Assembly (NCBI GenBank): GCA_947496355.1
Contig: CANMCO010000004.1
Location: 62,001 to 126,000 of the forward strand
Length of the DNA: 64,000 bases
Direction: 5' to 3'
DNA from: an uncultured Aquimarina sp.
GTDB taxonomy: Bacteria; Bacteroidota; Bacteroidia; Flavobacteriales; Flavobacteriaceae
The notes below the pieces were generated by a model. The model was given only the letters and a program-made list of their open reading frames with translations, was not told where the DNA came from and searched no databases. Shown here piece after piece: positions 25,244-34,630 of this stretch (positions within the stretch are counted from its first letter, which is position 1; the number at the start of each line of letters is the position of its first letter). The translations under genes were made by a program, and so were the position numbers.

Positions 25244-27418
25244 ATGATTAAGATTTCTAAAAAAACATTAATTGATCTTGAATTTGATATAGTAGTCAGT
25301 CATGTTGCCGAATTATGCAATACGGATTATGGTAGATCAAAAGCTTCTCAGATCACACCTCATGACACTGAGGAAAATCTAACAATTTCACTACTACAGG
25401 TTTCAGAATATAAATCCTCATACTTAAATGACGCACGCATTCCCAATCATGGATTCGATGGTATAAACAAAGAAATACAATTATTAAATATTGAAAACAC
25501 TTTTCTGGAAGCTTCTAATCTAAAGAGATTAGTCTCTATAAATATCACCAGTAATGAGTTATTAACCTTTTTCAAGCTCAATAAGGAATTATATCCTGTT
25601 CTATATAAAACTTCAACAGAAATTCCTTTTACCAAAGAAATTATAAATCTTATAGAAGCAGTAGTTGATAAATTTGGTGAAATAAAAGATAATGCATCCG
25701 CAACTTTACTCTCGTTACGAAGAGAAATCAATAGTATTCAAGGAAAGTTAAATGGAAGTTTTGGAAAAGATTTAACCAGATATAATAGTCTGGGGTATCT
25801 AGATGAAATTAAAGAAAGTGTAGTTGACAATCGTAGAGTATTGGCTGTTAAATCCATGTACCGTCGTAAGGTAAAAGGAGCAATAATGGGTAATTCTAAG
25901 ACAGGAAGCATAGTCTATATTGAACCAGAAGCTACTTTACAATATAGTAGAGAGCTTAGCAACCTTCAATATGAAGAACGCGAAGAGATCGTAAAAATTC
26001 TAAAAGAACTAACCAACAAGTTACGCCCTTTCAATGAACTGCTGCAACAGTATCAAGAGTATTTAAGTAACATTGATGTGATTTCTGCAAAGACAAAATA
26101 TGCAAATCAACTCAATGCTGTATTGCCAAAAATAACAGAAAGTAGAGAACTAACCTTAAAAGAAGCATATCACCCGCTACTCTACCTTAACAATCAAAGT
26201 AAAGGAGAGAAAACGTATCCCCAATCCATATCATTAGATCAAAACAATAGAATAATTGTTATTTCTGGACCTAATGCAGGAGGTAAAAGTATTACTTTAA
26301 AAACTATAGGCCTGCTACAAGTGATGCTTCAAAGCGGGATGTTGATTCCTGTGCATGAGTACAGCAGAATGTGTTTGTTTGACAATATACTTACAGATAT
26401 TGGTGATAACCAATCCATCGAAAATCATTTAAGTACCTATAGCTATCGACTTAAAAACATGAATTATTTCCTTCGGAAATGTAATAACAAAACATTATTT
26501 CTTATAGATGAATTTGGTACTGGTAGTGACCCTGAACTTGGAGGTGCGCTAGCAGAGGCTTTTTTGGAGGTTTTTTATGAGCGTGAATCATTTGGTATTA
26601 TTACAACACACTATGCAAATCTAAAAATGTTGGCCAATGAACTGCCGCACATTAGTAATGCAAACATGCTATTTGATGCTAAAACCTTAGAGCCTTTATT
26701 CAAATTATATCTAGGAGAAGCTGGTAGTTCGTTTACTTTTGAGGTCGCACAAAAAAACAATATCCCATACAGCCTCATCAATAAAGCAAAGAAAAAGGTA
26801 GAACGTGGTAAGCTGCGTTTTGATAAAAGTATTGCTAATCTTCAAAAGGAAAGATCAAAATTACAGAAAACTACATCCTCACTAAAGACAAAAGAACAAC
26901 AGGCCGAGGATGAAAAAGAAAAACTAGAAAAAACTAATGACAGAATACAACGCAAATTAGAAAGTTACCAGGAATTATATGATAGCAATCAACGCCTAAT
27001 TTATCTTGGTCAAAAACTTGATGATATAAGTGAAAAATATTTCAACAATAAAAAGAAACGCGAATTGATAGATGAGTTCATGAAAATTGTACAAGTCGAA
27101 AATTCTAAAAGAAAGAAACAATCTGCCAAACAACGTAATGCAGAAAAAGTTAAAGAAAAAAAAGTTATTGAGGAAGTAACGAAAAAAGTAAAAGTAATTA
27201 GGGAAAAGAAAAAAGAAGAGAAAAAGAAGGAAGAAAAGATCATTGAACAAAAACCTAAAATAGCTTTAAAATTAGGCGATCGAGTACGGATGATTGATGG
27301 AAAATCGATAGGAACTATTGATAAAATTGAGAAAGAAAAAGCGGTAGTTAATTACGGGATTTTTACAACTAATGTTGCTCTTGATCAATTAGAATTTGTT
27401 GAGCGAAAAAAGAAATAA
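25244..27418 (+). CDS. mutS2: MutS2-type ATPase without Smr domain
   Basis: A 724-residue MutS homologue of the MutS2 group. The lever and clamp helices run to about residue 330, Walker A is GPNAGGKS at 342-349, and Walker B is LFLIDEFGTGSD near 420-431. After the ATPase there is a coiled-coil, then a very Lys/Glu-rich linker (about 610-665) and a small KOW-like end (LGDRVRMIDGKSIGTI). MutS2 of Firmicutes carries a C-terminal Smr nuclease domain, absent here as in many Bacteroidota, so nuclease activity is unlikely. Roles in recombination control or ribosome-collision rescue are known for relatives. The next gene starts 113 bp later with its own -7 element. Confidence 0.92.
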   Translation: MIKISKKTLIDLEFDIVVSHVAELCNTDYGRSKASQITPHDTEENLTISLLQVSEYKSSYLNDARIPNHGFDGINKEIQLLNIENTFLEASNLKRLVSINITSNELLTFFKLNKELYPVLYKTSTEIPFTKEIINLIEAVVDKFGEIKDNASATLLSLRREINSIQGKLNGSFGKDLTRYNSLGYLDEIKESVVDNRRVLAVKSMYRRKVKGAIMGNSKTGSIVYIEPEATLQYSRELSNLQYEEREEIVKILKELTNKLRPFNELLQQYQEYLSNIDVISAKTKYANQLNAVLPKITESRELTLKEAYHPLLYLNNQSKGEKTYPQSISLDQNNRIIVISGPNAGGKSITLKTIGLLQVMLQSGMLIPVHEYSRMCLFDNILTDIGDNQSIENHLSTYSYRLKNMNYFLRKCNNKTLFLIDEFGTGSDPELGGALAEAFLEVFYERESFGIITTHYANLKMLANELPHISNANMLFDAKTLEPLFKLYLGEAGSSFTFEVAQKNNIPYSLINKAKKKVERGKLRFDKSIANLQKERSKLQKTTSSLKTKEQQAEDEKEKLEKTNDRIQRKLESYQELYDSNQRLIYLGQKLDDISEKYFNNKKKRELIDEFMKIVQVENSKRKKQSAKQRNAEKVKEKKVIEEVTKKVKVIREKKKEEKKKEEKIIEQKPKIALKLGDRVRMIDGKSIGTIDKIEKEKAVVNYGIFTTNVALDQLEFVERKKK

Positions 27419-27492
27419 TCGTTATGTTATCGTCAAGAGAAACCTTCTTGTTAAAGTATCCTTAAACCGCAATACCGAGAATTTTATCTTTA

Positions 27493-27500
27493 TATATTTG
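27493..27500 (+). promoter_or_regulatory. Bacteroidota -7 element for the PIG-L gene
   Basis: TATATTTG, an exact TAnnTTTG, lies 31 bp before the ATG at 27532. It marks the probable start of the transcript that covers the deacetylase, the 36-aa protein, the symporter and the oxidoreductase. Confidence 0.6.
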
Positions 27501-27531
27501 AAAAATCACATTCAAAATTGCTTCAAACATT

Positions 27532-30030
27532 ATGCAAAAATTACTTCTTGTAATCAGTTTATCCCTATTCATATCATCTGCAACTCAAGCTCAAAAACCA
27601 AGTAAACCTAATGCCTCAGAAATTCATGAAGCTATTAAAAAACTTAATTTTTTAGGTTCGGTTTTATATGTTGCAGCACATCCTGATGACGAAAACACAA
27701 GACTTATTTCTTATATATCCAATCATATAAAAGCAAGAACAGCTTATTTATCAATGACCCGTGGAGATGGCGGGCAAAATCTTATAGGACCAGAAATAAG
27801 AGAATTATTAGGAGTGATTAGAACTCAGGAGTTATTAGCTGCTCGTAAAACTGACGGAGGAGAACAAATGTTTACCCGGGCAAATGATTTTGGGTATTCT
27901 AAACATCCCGATGAAACACTTGCCATTTGGGACAAAGAGGAAGTTTTAAGCGATGTGGTTTGGGCTATACGCAAATTCAGACCAGATGTGATTATTAACC
28001 GTTTTGATCACAGAACGCCCGGATCAACACATGGGCATCATACATCCTCTGCGATGTTAAGTACAGAGGCATTCGAATTAGCGGCAAACAACAAAACATA
28101 TCCTGATCAATTACAAAATACTAAAACCTGGCAACCCAAACGATTATTTTTTAATACTTCTTGGTGGTTCTACGGAAGTAGAGAAAATTTTGAAAAAGCG
28201 GATAAAACAAAACTATTAGAATTTGACACTGGGGTTTACTACCCTGCCACAGGTCTTTCAAATACGGAAATAGCTTCTTTAAGTAGAAGCAATCATAAGT
28301 CTCAAGGATTTGGTAGTACTGGTACTAGAGGTAAACAAAGTGAATACATCGAACTAATTAAAGGAGATTTACCCGAAGACAAAACCAATATTTTTGAAGG
28401 AATAGACACTTCATGGAATCGAATCAAAGGTGGAAAAGCTATTGGTGATATTCTATATCAGGTTGAAAAAGATTATGATTTCAGAAATCCATCTGCATCA
28501 GTCCCTAATTTAGTGAAAGCTTATCAACTAATCCAACAACTTGAAGATTCACATTGGAGAAATATTAAATCCAAAGAGATTAAAGAAATAATTGCTGCAG
28601 CCTCTGGTTTATATCTTGAAGCGGTTTCAACACAATCAGATGTCACTTTAGGAGATGAAGTAACTCTCAAAATTGAAGCTATCAATAGAAGTGACATCAA
28701 GACTTCATTAAAATCCTTAAAAATAGAGGCCCTAGGAATAAATAATGACTCTGATAAAGTTTTAGATAACAATAATAAACAAGCTTTTGAAGTAAAAGGT
28801 ACGATTCCCAATGTATTTGATTATACTAATCCGTATTGGCTCAACAAAAAAGGTACTCTGGGAATGTATCAAGTTAATGATCTGAAATTAATAGGTACTC
28901 CAGAAACAGAACATAGAGTAAAAGCTGTTTTTAATATCGATATTGCTGGAATCACCATACCTTTTTCTAAAGAAGTTGTGTACAAAACTACTGATCCGGT
29001 AAAAGGTGAAGTATATAAACCTTTCGAGGTAATTCCTGTTGTCTCTGCTGGTATTAAAGACAAAGTAATTATTTATGCTAATGGCCCGTCAAAACAAATC
29101 CCTGTTACTATAAAAGCTGGCAAGGCTGGTATTAATGGTACTGTTTCCTTGTCATATCCAAAGGATTGGAAAGTGTCTCCTGCGAGTATTGATATTAATT
29201 TAACTCAAAAAGGAGAGGAAAAAACTATTGTATTTACCCTTACGTCCCCAGAGAAACAAAGCGAAGGCTATATTTCACCAATAGTTAAGGTTAACGGAAA
29301 TAATTACTCTAAAGAGGTGATAACTATTGATTATGATCATATTCCTTACCAAACGGTAGTACTTCCATCAGAAACAAAGGTGGTAAAACTTGATATTAAA
29401 AAGAAAGGTCAGAACATTGGATATATTGAAGGTGCCGGAGATGTTGTTCCCGAGAGTTTGCAGCAAATTGGTTATAAAGTGACTATAATTAAACCAGAAT
29501 CAATTTCCGAAGAAGCCTTAAAACCTTTTGATGCAATTGTTGTTGGCATTAGAGCATATAACACCGTAGAACAATTAAAATTCAAGCAGCAATATCTGCT
29601 GGATTATGTAAAAAATGGGGGTAATTTGGTAATTCAGTATAATACGAACAGAAGACTTAAAGTAGAAGAAAACCTTGGTCCATATCCTTTTAAACTATCA
29701 AGAGACCGTGTGACAGATGAGAGTGCAGAAATTACTTTTTTAGCTCCAGATCATCAGGTATTAAACTCTCCAAATAAGATTACCTCAGAAGATTTTAAAG
29801 GATGGGTACAAGAGCGTGGATTATATTTCCCTAATGAGTGGTCAAAAGAGTATACCGCTATTTTAGCCGCTAATGACAAGGGTGAATCGCTTAAGAAAGG
29901 TCCACTGTTAATTGCCCAATACGGAAAAGGATACTATGTATATACAGGGCTTAGTTTTTTTAGAGAGTTTCCTGCCGGAGTTCCGGGAGCATATCGCCTT
30001 TTTGCAAATATGTTATCTTTAGGAAAATAA
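27532..30030 (+). CDS. Secreted PIG-L family deacetylase (LmbE-like) with C-terminal extension
   Basis: An 832-residue exported protein. Signal peptide MQKLLLVISLSLFISSATQAQ with cleavage before QKP. The LmbE/PIG-L zinc domain occupies about 40-300: AHPDDE at 49-54 and HGHH at 167-170 give the metal ligands and base. The family removes N-acetyl groups from GlcNAc-type sugars or cysteinyl conjugates. The C-terminal 450 residues are beta-rich (NEW3-like folds around 340-590), and the last part looks like a GATase1-like domain with VVGIRAYNTVEQL. It is followed 10 bp later by a 36-aa gene, then the symporter, so import of a released sugar is plausible. Confidence 0.88.
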   Translation: MQKLLLVISLSLFISSATQAQKPSKPNASEIHEAIKKLNFLGSVLYVAAHPDDENTRLISYISNHIKARTAYLSMTRGDGGQNLIGPEIRELLGVIRTQELLAARKTDGGEQMFTRANDFGYSKHPDETLAIWDKEEVLSDVVWAIRKFRPDVIINRFDHRTPGSTHGHHTSSAMLSTEAFELAANNKTYPDQLQNTKTWQPKRLFFNTSWWFYGSRENFEKADKTKLLEFDTGVYYPATGLSNTEIASLSRSNHKSQGFGSTGTRGKQSEYIELIKGDLPEDKTNIFEGIDTSWNRIKGGKAIGDILYQVEKDYDFRNPSASVPNLVKAYQLIQQLEDSHWRNIKSKEIKEIIAAASGLYLEAVSTQSDVTLGDEVTLKIEAINRSDIKTSLKSLKIEALGINNDSDKVLDNNNKQAFEVKGTIPNVFDYTNPYWLNKKGTLGMYQVNDLKLIGTPETEHRVKAVFNIDIAGITIPFSKEVVYKTTDPVKGEVYKPFEVIPVVSAGIKDKVIIYANGPSKQIPVTIKAGKAGINGTVSLSYPKDWKVSPASIDINLTQKGEEKTIVFTLTSPEKQSEGYISPIVKVNGNNYSKEVITIDYDHIPYQTVVLPSETKVVKLDIKKKGQNIGYIEGAGDVVPESLQQIGYKVTIIKPESISEEALKPFDAIVVGIRAYNTVEQLKFKQQYLLDYVKNGGNLVIQYNTNRRLKVEENLGPYPFKLSRDRVTDESAEITFLAPDHQVLNSPNKITSEDFKGWVQERGLYFPNEWSKEYTAILAANDKGESLKKGPLLIAQYGKGYYVYTGLSFFREFPAGVPGAYRLFANMLSLGK

Positions 30031-30040
30031 ACTAAAGAAT

Positions 30041-30151
30041 ATGGAATCAACAAAGGAAAAATTTGTTTGGAAAAAATTGTACTCTGCCGTATTAATAGCA
30101 AATATGGTCTATATTTTATTATTTTATTTGATTACTAATATCTATTCTTAA
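30041..30151 (+). CDS. Small single-pass membrane protein between deacetylase and symporter (36 aa)
   Basis: A 36-residue protein: a charged start (MESTKEKFVWKKL) followed by one membrane helix (YSAVLIANMVYILLFYLI). It begins 10 bp after the PIG-L stop and ends 40 bp before the symporter start. Some sodium:solute symporters have a small companion subunit (for example DUF3311 or YhdT types near PanF), and this could be an even shorter one. That link is inferred from position only. Confidence 0.6.
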   Translation: MESTKEKFVWKKLYSAVLIANMVYILLFYLITNIYS

Positions 30152-30191
30152 TACTTCAGTTCTAATTAACAAAACTCATTGACATATACAT

Positions 30192-31874
30192 ATGCAAACC
30201 ATTGATTGGATCGTACTAGCCGGAACATTGTTGTTTATTGTTTTATACGGTACTTGGAAAACCAAAGGAAGTAAAAACGTACAAGATTATATTCGTGGCG
30301 GGAATGAGGCCAAATGGTGGACCATTGGCTTATCAGTCATGGCTACCCAGGCCAGTGCAATAACATTTCTATCAACTCCCGGTCAGGCTTTTCATAGTGG
30401 TATGGGATTTGTACAGTTTTATTTTGGACTTCCAATTGCCATGGTAATTATATGCATGGTCTTTATACCCCTATACCACAAACTAAATGTTTACACTGCT
30501 TATGAATACCTAGAAAGTCGATTTGATTTAAAAACTCGAAGCTTAACAGCTATCTTGTTCCTAATACAAAGAGGATTGGCGGCAGGGATTACCATTTTTG
30601 CACCCGCAATAATATTATCTGCAGTATTAGGATGGGATCTTACCACCCTTAATATTATTATCGGAATATTAGTTATCATTTATACCGTATCAGGCGGAAC
30701 CAAAGCCGTAAGTGTTACCCAAAAACAGCAAATGGCTATTATCTTTACCGGGATGTTTATTGCCTTCTTTTTAATTATAAGTTATTTACCTGAAGGAGTT
30801 ACTTTTTCTAAAGCCCTTGACATTGCCGGTGCAAGTGGGAAAATGGAAATTCTTGATTTCTCTTTTAATCTAGATAACAGGTACACATTTTGGAGCGGTA
30901 TTATAGGAGGAACTTTCCTCGCTCTCTCTTACTTTGGTACAGATCAAAGTCAAGTGCAGCGTTATTTATCTGGTAAATCTATAAAAGAAAGTCAATTAGG
31001 ATTATTATTCAACGGATTATTAAAGGTACCAATGCAGTTTTTTATTTTGCTCGTTGGAGTAATGGTTTTTGTATTTTATCAATTCAATTCTTCTCCTCTA
31101 AATTTTAATCCCAAGGCAAAAGAAGCAATACTAAACTCAGAATACGCCGAAGAATACGAAAACTTAGAAGGGCAACTTTTAAAGGTTAATAATTTAAAAG
31201 AAACATCAATTCAAAACTACTTGACCGATTCTAAAAATACTATACATAAAACGGCAATTCAAGAGCTTAATAATAAAGATAAAAAAATACGAGAAAAAGC
31301 TAAGGAGCTTATCAAAAATGCAAATCCAGAAATCGAAACTAATGACAAGGATTATGTTTTCATACATTTTATCCTCAATAATTTGCCTCGTGGATTAATT
31401 GGATTATTACTAGCCGTTATACTGTCTGCAGCAATGTCATCAACAGCATCAGAACTTAACGCATTGGCATCTACAACGGCCATTGATTTATACAAACGTA
31501 ATATTAAAGAAGAAAAAACAGAAAAACATTATGTTCAGGCTTCTAAGTTTTTCACCCTAGTTTGGGGAATACTTGCAATTTTGGTTGCGTGCTTTGCCAA
31601 TCTTTTTGACAACTTGATTCAATTAGTAAATATAATAGGTTCTATTTTCTATGGAAATGTACTTGGTATTTTCCTTTTGGCCTTCTTTATCAAATTTGTA
31701 CATAGTAATGCAACTTTTATAGCTGCATTAATCACCCAGGTAATCGTGATCTTAGGTTGGTATTATGACTGGATGCCATACTTATGGTTAAATTTATTTG
31801 GATGCGTATTGGTAATGGCAATTGCTATGGCTATACAACCAATGATCGGATCTAGACCTAAATCATCTGTTTAA
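30192..31874 (+). CDS. Sodium:solute symporter (SSS family)
   Basis: A 560-residue transporter of the LeuT-fold SSS family with about 13-14 helices. Family hallmarks are the start IDWIVLAGTLLFIVLYGTWKTKGSKNVQDYIRGG and, in the middle, YFGTDQSQVQRYLSGK, the SSS signature region. A hydrophilic insertion of about 95 residues (about 300-395), rich in Lys/Glu, lies between two helices and should face the cytoplasm. The closest named groups carry sugars (SglT, NanT-like) or sialic acid, fitting a neighbour that deacetylates an amino sugar. The substrate is not established. Confidence 0.9.
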   Translation: MQTIDWIVLAGTLLFIVLYGTWKTKGSKNVQDYIRGGNEAKWWTIGLSVMATQASAITFLSTPGQAFHSGMGFVQFYFGLPIAMVIICMVFIPLYHKLNVYTAYEYLESRFDLKTRSLTAILFLIQRGLAAGITIFAPAIILSAVLGWDLTTLNIIIGILVIIYTVSGGTKAVSVTQKQQMAIIFTGMFIAFFLIISYLPEGVTFSKALDIAGASGKMEILDFSFNLDNRYTFWSGIIGGTFLALSYFGTDQSQVQRYLSGKSIKESQLGLLFNGLLKVPMQFFILLVGVMVFVFYQFNSSPLNFNPKAKEAILNSEYAEEYENLEGQLLKVNNLKETSIQNYLTDSKNTIHKTAIQELNNKDKKIREKAKELIKNANPEIETNDKDYVFIHFILNNLPRGLIGLLLAVILSAAMSSTASELNALASTTAIDLYKRNIKEEKTEKHYVQASKFFTLVWGILAILVACFANLFDNLIQLVNIIGSIFYGNVLGIFLLAFFIKFVHSNATFIAALITQVIVILGWYYDWMPYLWLNLFGCVLVMAIAMAIQPMIGSRPKSSV

Positions 31875-31888
31875 TAAATTCATAAAAA

Positions 31889-32854
31889 GTGACTAATTGG
31901 GGAATTTTAGGTTGCGGTAAAATCGCTCATAAATTTGCAGAGGACATCCTTAGGGTACCTAATGCAAAACTTCATGCTGTCGCAAGTAGAAGTCTTCAAA
32001 AAGCAAGAGAGTTTGGTCACAATTATAACGTTTTTAATTGTTATGGTAATTATGAAGAGTTAAGTCTGAATCCGGAAATCGACGTTATTTACATTGCCAC
32101 TCCGCACGTTTTTCATTTTGAAAATACTGTGTCATGTCTTAATAACAAAAAAGCAGTTTTGTGTGAGAAACCATTTGCTATGAATGCTTCTCAAGTTAAA
32201 AAAATGATTGCCACAGCAAAAAAGAACAACGTATTCCTAATGGAAGCACTTTGGACATATTTCCTACCCCACTATCAATATGTATTAAAACTAATAGAGT
32301 CAAAAAAACTTGGAGAAGTTAAAATTTTAAAGGCTGATTTTGGTTTTGCAACAACTTTTGATCCCAATGGAAGAATATTCAACAAAAAATTGGGCGGAGG
32401 TAGTTTATTAGATGTTGGTATTTACCCTCTTTTTGCAGCATTAAGTATCTTGGGATATCCTAACAATATAAATGCCGAAGCGTCATTTGGAAAAACAGGA
32501 GTAGATGAAACTTGCACCATGCAACTGCATTATAACAATGGTGCTACAGCTTCTTTATTTAGTGCGATTACAAAAAAAACCAATACAGAAGCCATAATAG
32601 AATTTGAAAAAGGAACTATTATTATTAATAGTCGCTTTCATGAACCATCTTCGGTCACAATAAAAAAAGGCAACGAATCAAAAGTATTAGAATTTGAAGT
32701 TTCTACAAACGGATATAGTTTTGAAGCTATTCATGTTCAAGAAATGCTACTTCAGAATCGCACGGAAAGCACTATAATGACTTTCGACAAAAGCCTTCAA
32801 CTTATAGATTTATTAGATACTGTTAGACATAAAATAGGATTACAATATGAGTAA
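31889..32854 (+). CDS. Gfo/Idh/MocA family oxidoreductase (GTG start)
   Basis: A 321-residue NAD(P)-dependent dehydrogenase. Rossmann GILGCGKIA at 5-13, EKPFAM with EKP at 93-95 and the C-terminal alpha/beta domain are typical; many members oxidise a sugar C1 or C3 hydroxyl or trans-dihydrodiols. No ATG is available near the first strand, and GTG at 31889 gives MTNWGILG, so the start is well placed. It lies 14 bp after the symporter gene and ends just before a terminator, closing the PIG-L, symporter and oxidoreductase unit. Confidence 0.9.
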   Translation: MTNWGILGCGKIAHKFAEDILRVPNAKLHAVASRSLQKAREFGHNYNVFNCYGNYEELSLNPEIDVIYIATPHVFHFENTVSCLNNKKAVLCEKPFAMNASQVKKMIATAKKNNVFLMEALWTYFLPHYQYVLKLIESKKLGEVKILKADFGFATTFDPNGRIFNKKLGGGSLLDVGIYPLFAALSILGYPNNINAEASFGKTGVDETCTMQLHYNNGATASLFSAITKKTNTEAIIEFEKGTIIINSRFHEPSSVTIKKGNESKVLEFEVSTNGYSFEAIHVQEMLLQNRTESTIMTFDKSLQLIDLLDTVRHKIGLQYE

Positions 32855-32862
32855 CATCAAAA

Positions 32863-32891
32863 AAAGCGTTCCGATAGGTACGGAACGCTTT
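32863..32891. terminator. Intrinsic terminator after the sugar gene run
   Basis: An 11 bp perfect stem (AAAGCGTTCCG with its complement) closes a 7-base loop (ATAGGTA), with T-rich and A-rich flanks. It lies between the oxidoreductase gene (+) and the convergent DUF2911 gene (-), so it may serve both. Confidence 0.85.
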
Positions 32892-32921
32892 CTCAAATGA
32901 TTTGTGTGTGAAAAAGAGTGA

Positions 32922-33764
32922 CTATTTAGCTCCCCACTCTGCAAGGGAGTCTTTATTTAATTTTACGTAATCGGCGTTTCCTGCCTTTTCTGCTAATTCT
33001 AACGAAGTTTTAGCTGCTTTTATTGCACCAGGCTTATCTCCGGCTTTAGCATAAATCAAAGATTGCTGTCTGTGAAACCAGAAAGCTGGATCTTTACGAA
33101 GAGAAATCGCTTTATCGATATGCTCTTTTGCTTTAGCATAATCTTCTATTTCCTTATAAAAAACTGCTGCTTGATAATGATCTCCATCAGAAGGACCAGC
33201 CATTGTTTTTTCAATACTAGCTAGAGCAATCTTTTTTGATGGAACTTCTACTTTCACAGCTGCTTCAGTAGTAGCCCATAAAAAGTTTAAAAGAGCAGAA
33301 TCCATTGTAAAATCACTAAACACAATTGTAAACGTTTCAATGTTTACAGGAATTGTAGTTGGTTTTACTGTAACTTTTGCAGCAACTTTTGCGTCATCCC
33401 ATTCTCTTGGAGTTCCCCAATTGTTAGCATCGCTATAAAAAACTATTTCCCAGCTTTCTTTACCTGGTTTAGTAAAAATAGCATACGTACCTTTTTTTAG
33501 TTCTTTACCGCCAACTTTTACATCATCACTAAATGTAATTTGCGTATTTTTATTAGCACCAGTTCTCCAAAGTTTGTCGTAAGGCACTAAGTTTCCAAAA
33601 ATAGTTCTTCCTCGCATACTTGGACGAGAATATTCAACAGTAACATCAGTTAATCCTATAACTTGCTCAATTTTAGAAGTCGGACTAGGCTGTGGGGTTT
33701 TTACCTGAGCTTCAACCCCAAAGGATAATAAAGCCACAGAAAGAAATAAGACAATCTTTTTCAT
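32922..33764 (-). CDS. DUF2911 domain protein, exported
   Basis: A 280-residue protein with a signal peptide (MKKIVLFLSVALLSFGVEAQ). The core from about 22 to 175 is the DUF2911 fold, marked by the VEYSRPSMRGRTIFGNLVPYDKLWRTGANKNT start, where the GR-IFG and WRTGANK parts are nearly invariant. The C-terminal 80 residues form a TPR-like helical repeat pair. The family is common in Bacteroidota and has no known function. It is a single gene, convergent with the oxidoreductase gene. Confidence 0.9.
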   Translation of the reverse strand: MKKIVLFLSVALLSFGVEAQVKTPQPSPTSKIEQVIGLTDVTVEYSRPSMRGRTIFGNLVPYDKLWRTGANKNTQITFSDDVKVGGKELKKGTYAIFTKPGKESWEIVFYSDANNWGTPREWDDAKVAAKVTVKPTTIPVNIETFTIVFSDFTMDSALLNFLWATTEAAVKVEVPSKKIALASIEKTMAGPSDGDHYQAAVFYKEIEDYAKAKEHIDKAISLRKDPAFWFHRQQSLIYAKAGDKPGAIKAAKTSLELAEKAGNADYVKLNKDSLAEWGAK

Positions 33765-33855
33765 TGTATTTGATTTAGTTTGTTTGGTTTACTTGTAACG
33801 AAAATAATGATTACACCCACATTAAGAGTTAACAAAAACTTAAAATAAGGAATAG

Positions 33856-33863
33856 TATATTTG
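33856..33863 (+). promoter_or_regulatory. Bacteroidota -7 element for the aquaporin gene
   Basis: TATATTTG is an exact TAnnTTTG, 16 bp before the ATG pair at 33880. The short distance predicts a very short leader. Confidence 0.55.
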
Positions 33864-33879
33864 TCAGCATATTATAATT

Positions 33880-34542
33880 ATGATGCGAAAATATATTTCA
33901 GAAAGTATCGGAACTTTTAGCTTGGTGTTTTGTGGCACAGGGGCTATGACAATCAATGAAGTTACCGGAGGGGATGTTACCCATGTAGGAATAGCAATTA
34001 CTTGGGGGCTAATTGTAATGGCTATGATCTATGCTTTTGGAGAAATTTCAGGAGCTCATTTTAATCCTGCTGTTACCATAGCATTCGCATATGCTAAAAA
34101 ATTTCAATGGAAAGAAGTTCCTATCTATATATTAGCACAATGTATTGGCGCAATATTTGCCAGTGGTCTTTTGCTGTTTTTATTTCCTGATAGCGAGTTT
34201 CTAGGAGGAACATTACCAACGGTAGATAGTCTTAGAGCATTTATTTTAGAATTACTCCTTACCTATTTTCTTATGGTGGTAATCATAAATGTATCCACTG
34301 GCTCTAAAGAAACTGGAACAATGGCAGGAATAGCCATTGGTGGTGTGGTATTGCTAGAGGCTATGTTTGCAGGCCCCATAACCAAAGCTTCTATGAACCC
34401 GGCAAGATCATTAGGACCTGCTATATTTTCTGGTCATTGGGAACATCAATGGTTATATTTTATTGCCCCAGTTATTGGGGCGTTATTAGCAGTTGTTACC
34501 TGCAAAATTGTTAAACCAGATAATTGTTGTGAAGACTGCTAA
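33880..34542 (+). CDS. Aquaporin / MIP family channel with NIP-like selectivity filter
   Basis: A 220-residue channel with six helices and two half-helices ending in NPA (62-64) and NPA-R (173-176). Counting from the two motifs to the AqpZ selectivity-filter residues (Phe43, His174, Thr183, Arg189) gives Trp42, Ala161, Ala170 and Arg176 here. Water-specific AqpZ has His at the second place; Trp, small, Ala, Arg resembles plant NIPs and bacterial metalloid or glycerol-passing channels. The C-terminus ends with NCCEDC, a possible metal-binding tail. It is a single transcription unit. Confidence 0.9.
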   Translation: MMRKYISESIGTFSLVFCGTGAMTINEVTGGDVTHVGIAITWGLIVMAMIYAFGEISGAHFNPAVTIAFAYAKKFQWKEVPIYILAQCIGAIFASGLLLFLFPDSEFLGGTLPTVDSLRAFILELLLTYFLMVVIINVSTGSKETGTMAGIAIGGVVLLEAMFAGPITKASMNPARSLGPAIFSGHWEHQWLYFIAPVIGALLAVVTCKIVKPDNCCEDC

Positions 34543-34630
34543 AATCCTATACGCAATTCTCTAGTCCTAGAATTTGCAAAACTTCACTTATTTAACATAT
34601 ATTTATTGCACTAATAAACCATATCCCCCT

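Noticed and set aside
26996..27250. Two Phe-rich minus-strand frames inside mutS2
   Set aside because: They are the complement of the Lys/Glu-rich linker codons (AAA/GAA), so the Phe-rich sequence is an artefact of the opposite strand.
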